A stretch of 25,142 nt of DNA, taken from positions 1 to 25,142 of the forward strand of contig CAZYWP010000034.1 of assembly GCA_964651495.1 (NCBI GenBank), given 5' to 3'. A program made the position numbers and the translations under genes. The notes beneath the pieces are model-generated. The model did not search any database and had not been told where the DNA came from. It was given only the letters and a program-made list of their open reading frames with translations. The DNA comes from CAZNVB01 sp964651495 (lineage in GTDB: Bacteria; Acidobacteriota; Aminicenantia; Aminicenantales; UBA8522). Of this stretch, positions 16,561 to 23,461 are shown one piece after another (positions within the stretch are counted from its first letter, which is position 1; each line of letters begins with the position of its first letter).

Positions 16561-18900
16561 ATGAAGAAGTTACTTTGGCTTTTGGTAGTAATCTTGATTC
16601 CGGTTTGGCTGCCCGCCCAGGAGCGGGTGGAAAAGATCGAGATCGTCGGCAACGACCGGGTCACGCGGGAAACTATCCTTTATTATCTGTCCTCCCGGGA
16701 GGGCGATTATTTCAGCGACGAAAGCCTGAGGAATGACTTCAGAGTCCTCTGGTCCACCGGGTTTTTCGCCAATATCCGGATAGAGGAAGAGGCCGGGACC
16801 GCGGGAAAAATCGTGAAAATCATCGTCGAGGAAAACCCCGTCGTTAAAAACGTCACCTACAAGACTGGAAAAAAAGTCAAGGAAGACGATATCGTCAACA
16901 AACTGAAGGAAAAAGACGAGTACATCCTGCCCTATTCCTATTACAGCTCGGGGAGGGTGCAGAAGGTTAAAGAAACGATCACCGCGCTGCTTCTCGAGAA
17001 GGGACTGCATGCGGCCAAGGTCGAGGTGGAGGCGAGCCGGAAGGGCAAAAACGAAGTCGAGGTCGCTTTCAAGATCGACGAAGGGCCGAAGGTCCGCGTC
17101 GGCGAGGTGGAATTCGTCGGGTCGCCGAAGCTGGCCCAGAACATGCTCAAAGAAGCCTTGAAATCAAACCAGCCGCACAACGTCTTCAGCTGGATCACCG
17201 GCAAGGATGTCTATAAGGAGAATAAGCTTTCCGAAGACATGGACAAGATCAAGGCGAAATTCCAGGAGAACGGTTTTATGGAGGCCAACGTCGGCGAGCC
17301 CCGCATCGAGGAGATGACCAAGAGAACGATCCTGAATAAGAAACAGAAAATGATGAAAATCGTCGTCCCGGTCAACGCGGGGTATCGCTACATGGTTGGA
17401 GATATCACCGTCGAGGGCAACAAGGCTGTTGCCACGCCGTACCTGAGAAGCCTAATCAAATTGAGTAAGGGGGATATTTACAGCACCAAGGTCAGGGAAA
17501 AGGCCGTCGAATCCATCGGCGAGACCTACCGGAATTTCGGGTTTCTCTACATCCAGGTCATGCCCATCGAGAGCCTCGACCCCAAGAACAAGCGTGTCAA
17601 CGTCAACTATAACATTATCGAGAACGAAGTCGCCTTCCTCAATCGGTTGGAATTCCGGGGCAACAGCTACACCAAGGACAAGGTCATCCGCCGGGAGATG
17701 CTTCTCCGGGAGGGTGACCGCTTCAGCCTGGCCCTGTTCAAGGACAGCCTGCTCCGCGTCAAGCAGCTCGGCCTGGTGGACCTGGAGAAGGACCCGGATA
17801 TCAAGCCCAACCCCGAGGACCCGACCAAGATCGACGCCATCGTCAACGTCAAGGAGCTGCAGAGGAACAACATCCAATTTTCGGCCGGCTACAGCGGCTA
17901 TGAGGGTTTTTTTGTCGCCCTCAGCTATTCGACCGTGAATTTCCTCGGGGCGGGCGAAAACCTGGAGATCACGGCCCAGTACGGGAAGAGGGTCCGCAAC
18001 TATGTTTTCGGGTTTTCCGAGCCCTATTTTATGGACCTTCCTATTACTCTCGGGTTCAACATCTATGACCGGTTCATCATGTATCCTTACCTTTATGACC
18101 GGAAAGGCACCGGGGCGGACCTCATCCTGGGAGCCAGGCTCAGGGGATACCTGAGGGGAAACCTCACGTACAGCTACGAGATGGTCGATATCAGCGAATC
18201 CTCCTACAGCGGGGATGATTACTACTCGTCGTATTATTCCTCTTATTACGGCGGCTACCCCGGCTACGGCTACGGCTATGGATACGGCAAGTATGCGGTC
18301 AGCGCCATCATCCCCACGATCTATCGCTCGACCGTGGACAGCCCGCTGACTCCCACCAGCGGCACCCTCTACATGGCCTCCCTGAAATATGCCGGCGGCC
18401 CGCTGGGCGGGGAGGTCGATTTCATCAAGCCGCATCTCGAATGGACGTTTTACCACCCCATCTTTCCCCGCCAGATCCTCGGTCTCCACGTGGATTATTC
18501 ATTCATCGAGCCCCTCAAAGGGTCGGACGTCCCGTTCTGGGAGCGGTTTTATCTGGGGGGAGAACGGAGCATTCGCGGCTACGAGATCTACACCATCGGC
18601 CCGCGGTCATCCGACGGCTACATGATCGGCGGCCTCAAGTCCCTGTACTTCAACGCCGAATACAATTTCCAGATCGGCGGTCCCGTCTCGCTCATATTTT
18701 TTTACGACATGGGCAATGCCTATGACAAAGGCCAGAAGATCAGTCTCCGTGATATGTACACTTCAGCGGGAATAGAGGGCCGGATCTTCGTCCCGGCCCT
18801 GCGTGTTCCCTTCCGGCTCATTTTCGCTTATAATAACCGTCTGATCTATTCGGGCGACACCAACTTCACCTTCCGGTTCGCCATCGGGACGACATTTTAA
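16561..18900 (+). CDS. bamA: Outer-membrane protein assembly factor BamA
   Basis: BamA is the outer-membrane insertase that folds beta-barrel proteins. I start it at ATG 16561 because the signal peptide MKKLLWLLVVILIPVWLPAQ must be N-terminal and AAGGA lies seven bases upstream; a GTG at 16450 would add 37 residues in front of it. The mature 779-residue precursor carries about five POTRA repeats to near residue 430 (each with a pattern such as KIEIVGNDRVT and FRGNSYTKDKVIRREM) and then the C-terminal barrel. The barrel-lumen loop motif appears as GGERSIRGYE, and the protein ends in Phe (FRFAIGTTF). A serine-, tyrosine- and glycine-rich loop (about 547-579) interrupts the barrel. It is followed after 26 bp by its periplasmic helper Skp. 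Confidence 0.96.
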   Translation: MKKLLWLLVVILIPVWLPAQERVEKIEIVGNDRVTRETILYYLSSREGDYFSDESLRNDFRVLWSTGFFANIRIEEEAGTAGKIVKIIVEENPVVKNVTYKTGKKVKEDDIVNKLKEKDEYILPYSYYSSGRVQKVKETITALLLEKGLHAAKVEVEASRKGKNEVEVAFKIDEGPKVRVGEVEFVGSPKLAQNMLKEALKSNQPHNVFSWITGKDVYKENKLSEDMDKIKAKFQENGFMEANVGEPRIEEMTKRTILNKKQKMMKIVVPVNAGYRYMVGDITVEGNKAVATPYLRSLIKLSKGDIYSTKVREKAVESIGETYRNFGFLYIQVMPIESLDPKNKRVNVNYNIIENEVAFLNRLEFRGNSYTKDKVIRREMLLREGDRFSLALFKDSLLRVKQLGLVDLEKDPDIKPNPEDPTKIDAIVNVKELQRNNIQFSAGYSGYEGFFVALSYSTVNFLGAGENLEITAQYGKRVRNYVFGFSEPYFMDLPITLGFNIYDRFIMYPYLYDRKGTGADLILGARLRGYLRGNLTYSYEMVDISESSYSGDDYYSSYYSSYYGGYPGYGYGYGYGKYAVSAIIPTIYRSTVDSPLTPTSGTLYMASLKYAGGPLGGEVDFIKPHLEWTFYHPIFPRQILGLHVDYSFIEPLKGSDVPFWERFYLGGERSIRGYEIYTIGPRSSDGYMIGGLKSLYFNAEYNFQIGGPVSLIFFYDMGNAYDKGQKISLRDMYTSAGIEGRIFVPALRVPFRLIFAYNNRLIYSGDTNFTFRFAIGTTF
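18253..18288 (+). repeat. GGCTAC-type hexanucleotide repeat inside bamA
   Basis: The sequence reads GGCTAC, CCC, then GGCTAC, GGCTAC, GGCTAT, GGATAC, GGC, encoding a Gly-Tyr run (GYPGYGYGYGYG). It lies in a predicted extracellular loop that begins SSYSGDDYYSSYYSSYY. Being a multiple of three, gain or loss of a unit would change loop length without breaking the frame. Confidence 0.7.
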
Positions 18901-18926
18901 TTGAGTATAAACGAGGAGGAACTGAC

Positions 18927-19472
18927 ATGATGAACAAGGCCAGAACGACCGCACCCCTGCTGATTGTTCTCTTGGCGGCGGCCGTCTCCCTGAGCATGGC
19001 CCAGCAGACCCCCAAGATCGGGGTGATCAATTCCCAGGATGTGCTGGAAAGATCAGCTGAGGGGAAAAGAGTCATCGCCAGGCTGACGGAGAGGGACAAG
19101 CAGAACCAGACCACCCTGACCAAGCTCGACGACGAGATCCGGCAGCTTGAGACCAAGCTCAACACCCAGAGGCTGACCCTGTCTGAAGAAGCCCTCTACA
19201 ACATGAACGCCGACCTGCAGAAGAAGCAGACCGACCGCAAGCGCATTGCCGAAGATGCCGTCCGCGATTTCCAGGACCTCCAGGTCAAGCTGTTCAACAA
19301 GGTTCAGAGCGAGCTGATTCCAATCATCGAGGGGGTGGGCAAGGAGAAGGGGATCGACCTCATCTTAGACCTGGCCAAGAGCGGCGCGGTCTATTTCAAC
19401 CCGGCCGTCGACCTGACCGAGGAAGTCATTAAGAAATACGACGCCTCCAAGGCGGCCCCTCCGGCGAAATAA
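18927..19472 (+). CDS. skp: OmpH/Skp-family periplasmic chaperone
   Basis: Skp holds unfolded outer-membrane proteins in the periplasm for delivery to BamA. The 181-residue precursor starts with a signal peptide (LLIVLLAAAVSLSMA, cut before QQTPKIG). The mature N-terminus PKIGVINSQDVLERSAEGK is the typical Skp/OmpH beta-strand and linker. Two long charged helices follow (about 50-140), which form the tentacle coiled coils. The C-terminal IDLILDLAKSGAVYFNPAVDLTEEVIKKYD closes the body domain, as in family members. GAGGAGGA at 18911-18918 precedes the ATG, and a second Met directly follows it. Its position after bamA is the standard arrangement. A short Pro/Ala/Lys tail ends the protein. Confidence 0.93.
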   Translation: MMNKARTTAPLLIVLLAAAVSLSMAQQTPKIGVINSQDVLERSAEGKRVIARLTERDKQNQTTLTKLDDEIRQLETKLNTQRLTLSEEALYNMNADLQKKQTDRKRIAEDAVRDFQDLQVKLFNKVQSELIPIIEGVGKEKGIDLILDLAKSGAVYFNPAVDLTEEVIKKYDASKAAPPAK

Positions 19473-19493
19473 CCGGCGGCGTCATTCCGCAGC

Positions 19494-19946
19494 GTGATCA
19501 CAATCGAAGAGATCATCAGGTTTCTTCCCCATCGGTATCCCTTTCTGCTGGTTGACCGGGTGCTCGACCTCAAGCCCGGAAAGTCCATCGTCGCCCTCAA
19601 GAATGTCACCTGCAACGAATCCTTTTTCCAGGGCCATTTCCCCGAGATCAAGATCATGCCCGGCGTCCTGATCGTCGAGGCGGTAGCCCAGGCGGGGGGC
19701 GTTCTTCTCTACAATTCGATGCCGGAGCCGGAAAAGAAGCTCGTCGTCCTGAGCAAGATCCAGAAGGTCAAATTCCGCCGCGTCGTCGTCCCCGGAGACC
19801 AGTTGAAACTCGAGGTGGAAATCATCAAGCTCCGGGGCAAGATTTGTCAAGTCCGGGGGAAGGCGACCGTGGATGGTGAGATTGTCGCCGAGGGGGAGAT
19901 CTTCGCCACGGTCCTTGACCGTGAGGATCTGAATGAGCCAAGCTGA
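19494..19946 (+). CDS. fabZ: (3R)-hydroxyacyl-ACP dehydratase FabZ
   Basis: FabZ dehydrates (3R)-hydroxyacyl-ACP in fatty-acid elongation and competes with LpxA for the same hydroxyacyl-ACP, which explains its place in lipid A operons. The 150-residue hot-dog-fold protein shows LPHRYPFLLVDRVL (11-24), catalytic H48 in FFQGHFP and E62 in VLIVEAVAQ, with the 14-residue spacing seen in E. coli (H54/E68). The start is the GTG at 19494, because MITIEEIIRFLPHRYPF is the normal family start. It follows skp by only 21 bp, with no lpxD between them, and its last 14 bases overlap the lpxA start. Confidence 0.96.
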   Translation: MITIEEIIRFLPHRYPFLLVDRVLDLKPGKSIVALKNVTCNESFFQGHFPEIKIMPGVLIVEAVAQAGGVLLYNSMPEPEKKLVVLSKIQKVKFRRVVVPGDQLKLEVEIIKLRGKICQVRGKATVDGEIVAEGEIFATVLDREDLNEPS

Positions 19947-20760
19947 GGTCTTCATCCATCCGACCTCCACCGTGCATCCCCATGCCCGCCTCGAGGAGGG
20001 CGTCTGGGTCGGTCCCAGGTGCTCCGTCGGCGAGAGGGTCGCCATCGGCAAAAATACACGGCTAGACGAGGGCATACACATAGAGGGCTGGACGGAGATC
20101 GGGGCGGACTGCCGGTTTTCTCCCTTTTCAGTCTTCGGCACCGGGCCTCAGGACGTCGGCTACAAGGAGGAGGAAACCCGGCTCGTCATCGGCGACCGGA
20201 ATTTCTTTCGCGAATTCATCAGCGTGCACAGCGGGACCCTCAAGGGCGGGGGGGAGACGGCCATCGGAAACGATAATTACTTCATGGCCTATTCCCATGT
20301 GGCCCACGACTGTTGCGTCGGCAACGGCACCGTTTTTACCAACGCCGCCACGCTCGGAGGCCATGTCCTGGTGGACGATTACGCCACCATCAGCGCCTTT
20401 AGCTCTGTTCACCAGTTCTGCCGGATAGGGAAGTATGCTTACATCGGCGGATTCTCCGTCATCACCCAGGACGTTCTCCCATTTTGCCGGGTGGCCGGCA
20501 TGCGGCCCGTCCTGTTTTACGGGCTGAACTCGGTCGGCCTGCGCCGGCGGGGGTTCAGCCGGGAGAGGCTCAGCGTCCTCAAGGAAATCTACAAGCTCAT
20601 CTTCCATTCCGACCTGAACACGACCCAGGCGGTAGAAAAGATCAAGACCCTCTTCCCTCCGAATGAAGACAGGGAAGAGATCCTTCGTTTTATCCAGGCT
20701 TCGACCCGGGGGATCATCAAAAAGAAGCCGCGAGAGTCATGGGACAGCGAATTGGAATAA
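19933..20760 (+). CDS. lpxA: Acyl-ACP:UDP-N-acetylglucosamine O-acyltransferase LpxA
   Basis: LpxA makes the first step of lipid A synthesis, moving a hydroxyacyl chain from ACP to position 3 of UDP-GlcNAc. The 275-residue protein has the left-handed beta-helix of hexapeptide repeats (to about 190) and the helical C-terminus (RRRGFSRERLSVLKEIYKLIF). Catalytic H125 in SHVAHDC and the chain-length region IGG at 171-173 align residue for residue with E. coli. In the PQD segment (72-77, PQDVGY), where E. coli and many others have QDLKY, the position of Lys76 is Gly. The gene overlaps fabZ by 14 bases and lpxI by 22. A substrate variant such as UDP-GlcNAc3N is possible (see findings) but not shown. 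Confidence 0.95.
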   Translation: MSQAEVFIHPTSTVHPHARLEEGVWVGPRCSVGERVAIGKNTRLDEGIHIEGWTEIGADCRFSPFSVFGTGPQDVGYKEEETRLVIGDRNFFREFISVHSGTLKGGGETAIGNDNYFMAYSHVAHDCCVGNGTVFTNAATLGGHVLVDDYATISAFSSVHQFCRIGKYAYIGGFSVITQDVLPFCRVAGMRPVLFYGLNSVGLRRRGFSRERLSVLKEIYKLIFHSDLNTTQAVEKIKTLFPPNEDREEILRFIQASTRGIIKKKPRESWDSELE

Positions 20761-21551
20761 TAGCGGGTTCGGGGCGATACCTCCCACCGGCCGTCCTGAT
20801 GCTGAAAAAACAGGGAATGATTCCCGTGGTGGCGGCCGTGGAGGGAGAAGCTTCGCCGCGCCTGGAAAAGGCCGCCGGCGTGTTTCGCTGGTTCAAGCCG
20901 GGCAGGCTGTCCGGGGTGGTCTCCTTTTTTCTGGAAAACGGGGCGCGGGAAGTCGTGATGCTCGGCAAGGTTCGGGCGAGCGCGGTCTTTCGCCCCGACA
21001 ATTTCGACGAGACGGCCTGGAAGGCCCTCCAGGGCCTGGGCGACAAATCCCCGCTCAGCTTCCTCGGGGCGGCGGTCGCCTTCCTGGAAGGGGGCGGCCT
21101 TCAGGTTCTCACCCCTCTCGCCGTCCTGGGCCCGCAGTTTTGTCAGGAGGGCGTTCTTACGGCGGTCGAGCCGACGCCCGCCCAGCTGGCCGATATCGAC
21201 TTCGGGCTCGGCCTGGCCAGGCGTTTCGCCGACCTGGACATCGGTCAGACGCTCGTGGTCAAAGACCGCGCCGTGGTAGCCGTCGAGGGCATGGAGGGAA
21301 CGGACGAGACGATCAGGCGGGGGGGCCGTCTCGCCGGCCCGGGTTTCGTGGCGGTCAAGGCCGGAAGGACCTCCCAGGATATGCGGCTCGATGTCCCGGC
21401 TGTCGGGCTCGATACCGTCAGGAGCCTGGTCCGGGCGGGTGGTGGAGCGCTCGGCCTCGACGCCCTCAAGGTGGCCTTCTTTCAGAAGAGGGAAGCGCTG
21501 GCTCTGGCCGAAGCCCGCGGGATCGCCATCGCGGTCAGGAAGATATCATAG
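20739..21551 (+). CDS. lpxI: UDP-2,3-diacylglucosamine pyrophosphatase LpxI
   Basis: LpxI hydrolyses UDP-2,3-diacylglucosamine to lipid X and UMP, replacing LpxH in many bacteria. The 270-residue protein has the two-domain LpxI/DUF1009 layout: an N-terminal Rossmann-like part (RIGIIAGSGRYLPPAV, with MLGKVRA near 74-80) and the C-terminal catalytic part with TLVVKDRAVVAVEGMEGTDE (171-190), GRTSQDMRLDVPAVGLDT and a final FQKREALALAEARGIAIAV. Length and motifs are normal. The start lies 22 bp inside lpxA. LpxI in this place implies that the organism uses the lpxA-lpxI route, and the lpxB gene that normally follows is absent here. Confidence 0.94.
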   Translation: MGQRIGIIAGSGRYLPPAVLMLKKQGMIPVVAAVEGEASPRLEKAAGVFRWFKPGRLSGVVSFFLENGAREVVMLGKVRASAVFRPDNFDETAWKALQGLGDKSPLSFLGAAVAFLEGGGLQVLTPLAVLGPQFCQEGVLTAVEPTPAQLADIDFGLGLARRFADLDIGQTLVVKDRAVVAVEGMEGTDETIRRGGRLAGPGFVAVKAGRTSQDMRLDVPAVGLDTVRSLVRAGGGALGLDALKVAFFQKREALALAEARGIAIAVRKIS

Positions 21552-21563
21552 AAAGAGGCGACG

Positions 21564-22478
21564 ATGGATCGAGTCAAAGTCGGGATTATCGGAGTCGGAT
21601 ACTTGGGCACGCAGCATGCGCGCATTCTCTCCTATCTCGAAGAGGCCGAGCTCAAGGCCGTGGCGGACGTGGATTTCCAGAAGGCCATGCAGATCGGAAA
21701 CCGGCACGGCGTCGGCTATTATCAGAATTATGAGGATATGCTGGACGAGATCGACGCCGCGGTCGTGGCCACCCCGACCTCCGAGCACTTCGCCATCTCC
21801 TTGAACTTGCTGCGCCGGGGAAAGCCGGTCTTGGTGGAGAAGCCGATCGCCGAGACCGTGGAGCAGGCGGAACAGCTGGTGGCTGCGGCCTCCTCCAACG
21901 GGCTCGTTTTTCAGGTCGGCCATCTGGAGCGGTTCAACCCGGCCGTGGAGGCGGTGGAGACCATGATCCGGGAACCGAAGTTCATTGAAGTGCAGCGGTT
22001 GGGGTCCTTTTCGTCGCGCTCCTTGGACATCGATGTGGTCCTGGACCTAATGATCCACGACCTCGACATCATCATGGCCATAATCAAGGATGAGGTCAGC
22101 TCCATCCGCGCCTCCGGAATCCACGTGCTTTCCGAGAAGATCGATATCGCCAACGCCCGGTTGGAGTTCAGGTCGGGCTGTGTGGCCACCCTGACGGCCA
22201 GCCGGGTTCATCAGGGCAAAGTGCGGAAGCTCCGGATATTCGAGCCGACCGTTTACTATTCGGTCGATTACATCGACCAGGAGGTTAAAGTTTTTCCCCT
22301 GGACCGCAGCCAGGCGGACGTCAGGACCCTGCGGATCCAGAAGGAAGAGCCGCTGAAGAGGGAGTTGAATAATTTCCTCGACTGCATCCGCCTGGGGAAG
22401 ACGTCGAAAGTCAGCGGCGAGGAGGGGCTGCGCGCCCTGCGGCTGGCCTACGGAGTCCTCAAGGAAGCGGCTTCTTAA
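21564..22478 (+). CDS. Gfo/Idh/MocA-family sugar oxidoreductase next to lpxI
   Basis: This 304-residue protein has an N-terminal NAD(P)-binding Rossmann domain (GVGYLG at 10-15 within KVGIIGVGYLGTQHARIL) and the family EKP motif at 92-94 (VLVEKPIAE). The C-terminal domain supplies the presumed catalytic HD pair in LDLMIHDLDI. The family oxidises hydroxyls of sugars or nucleotide sugars. It follows lpxI by 12 bp, the last gene of the run. By memory, similar oxidoreductases sit beside lpxA/lpxB in other bacteria, and GnnA of that family makes the 3-keto form of UDP-GlcNAc, but I cannot distinguish GnnA from other members by eye. The start ATG at 21564 has GAGGCGACG upstream. Confidence 0.88.
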   Translation: MDRVKVGIIGVGYLGTQHARILSYLEEAELKAVADVDFQKAMQIGNRHGVGYYQNYEDMLDEIDAAVVATPTSEHFAISLNLLRRGKPVLVEKPIAETVEQAEQLVAAASSNGLVFQVGHLERFNPAVEAVETMIREPKFIEVQRLGSFSSRSLDIDVVLDLMIHDLDIIMAIIKDEVSSIRASGIHVLSEKIDIANARLEFRSGCVATLTASRVHQGKVRKLRIFEPTVYYSVDYIDQEVKVFPLDRSQADVRTLRIQKEEPLKRELNNFLDCIRLGKTSKVSGEEGLRALRLAYGVLKEAAS

Positions 22479-22494
22479 GAGACGACTTTGACGA

Positions 22495-22534
22495 GCCGGC
22501 CGGGGGGGGCCGGGCCGCCGAAATTAAAAGGCGG
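22495..22534. terminator. Paired hairpins between convergent genes, possible bidirectional terminator
   Basis: CCGGCC (22496-22501) pairs with GGCCGG (22508-22513) across a run of G, and CCGCC (22515-22519) pairs with GGCGG (22530-22534) across an AT-rich ten-base loop. They fill the 57-bp gap between a plus-strand and a minus-strand stop codon. No clear T-run follows either stem, so factor-independent termination is only a guess. Confidence 0.35.
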
Positions 22535-22535
22535 A

Positions 22536-23267
22536 CTACTTGCTCATCTTAAAGAAGGAATCCTCTAAGCTGGAGTTAAAGGCCACCTTGGTCATGGTCA
22601 TTCTCATGAATTCCTGACCGTCCTGGAAGGTGGTCATGGAGTGGGCCACGACGATATCTCCCACCTTTTTGTAGTCTCCAAAGATCGTCTCGGCCATGAC
22701 CTCTACGCCGGCCGAGCCCAGGCTCGTCCCTTTCGTTTTATAAGTGAGATAGGTGTCCGGGTCGAGATACATGGTCGTCTTGTGGCCGTCTGAGGTCGTC
22801 TGCTCCAGAAGGATGTACTCTTTTTCGCCGATTTTCTCTTTGCCCTTGAATTCATAGGTGACGCCGACTTTCTCCGGGTTGAGGAGGGCGTCGTTTCCCA
22901 GGGCCTGGCGCTTGATCTCCTGGGCCAGATTGTCCGGCATCTGTTCGGTCGCTCCTGTCTGGGGATTGACCATCCAGGCGACCTGGCCGTCATAAGCCTG
23001 GGTGATCAGCATCCCCATAACCTCGATATCCATCCTAATTTTGTCCGGCTCTTTCTGGTAGAGGGTGACGGTGCCGGTCATCCCGAACTGGACCAGCTCG
23101 ATCGTTCCGTTGATCGTGGTGTCCTTGACGGCTTCCAGGGCCTTTGCCCCTCCCTGAGCCTGGATCATTTTGGCCAGGACATCTTTGCTGTTCTGGCTGA
23201 GGGCTGGCGATGTGACCAGCGCGGTCAGAAAAACGACACAGAGAATGAGCGAAAGCGTTTTTTTCAT
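22536..23267 (-). CDS. Secreted LolA-fold-like protein (outer-membrane lipoprotein-sorting family)
   Basis: The 243-residue precursor has a signal peptide (KKTLSLILCVVFLTALVTSPALS, cut before QN) and no lipobox cysteine, so it is likely periplasmic. The mature part starts KDVLAKMIQAQGGAKALEAVKDTTINGTIEL, then beta-strands with VTLYQKEPDKIRMDIEVMG and AYDGQVAWMVNPQTGATEQM. This layout fits the half-barrel of LolA/LppX-like proteins that bind lipid or acyl chains. It is not obviously LolA itself. The gene is single and divergent from the MFS gene; AGGAGG precedes the ATG. Its proximity to lolCD could be coincidence. Binding of a lipidic ligand is an inference from the fold family. Confidence 0.75.
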   Translation of the reverse strand: MKKTLSLILCVVFLTALVTSPALSQNSKDVLAKMIQAQGGAKALEAVKDTTINGTIELVQFGMTGTVTLYQKEPDKIRMDIEVMGMLITQAYDGQVAWMVNPQTGATEQMPDNLAQEIKRQALGNDALLNPEKVGVTYEFKGKEKIGEKEYILLEQTTSDGHKTTMYLDPDTYLTYKTKGTSLGSAGVEVMAETIFGDYKKVGDIVVAHSMTTFQDGQEFMRMTMTKVAFNSSLEDSFFKMSK

Positions 23268-23341
23268 GGGTTCCTCCTTTTAGTGCTCAATCGCTCGATC
23301 AGATCAGACATAGAATTATTTCTTTTTTTAAACGGCTCTTT

Positions 23342-23375
23342 TTACCGGAAGTTACCGGGATGAATATATTACCGG
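23342..23375. promoter_or_regulatory. Three TTACCGG direct repeats, candidate regulator site
   Basis: TTACCGG occurs at 23342-23348, 23352-23358 and 23369-23375, offset by 10 and 17 bp, within a 194-bp divergent intergenic region. The 10-bp step places the first two on the same helix face. A TACAAT (23390-23395) follows but has no good -35. Flanking it, CGGGCG (23377-23382) and CGCCCG (23405-23410) could form a stem. The site most likely serves the MFS gene or both genes. Confidence 0.45.
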
Positions 23376-23461
23376 ACGGGCGGCGTTTTTACAATCGAAT
23401 TTTTCGCCCGGCCATTCCTTCCCACCCTATTCCGTTTATTTTGATCCCGGAGTGAGGTACA

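Noticed and set aside
17452..18489. A 345-codon open frame on the minus strand inside bamA
   Set aside because: It mirrors conserved BamA sequence, is Asp- and Val-rich and resembles no known protein.
20663..21733. A 356-codon plus-strand frame overlapping lpxA, lpxI and the oxidoreductase
   Set aside because: It is very rich in Gly and Arg and out of frame with three clearly conserved genes.
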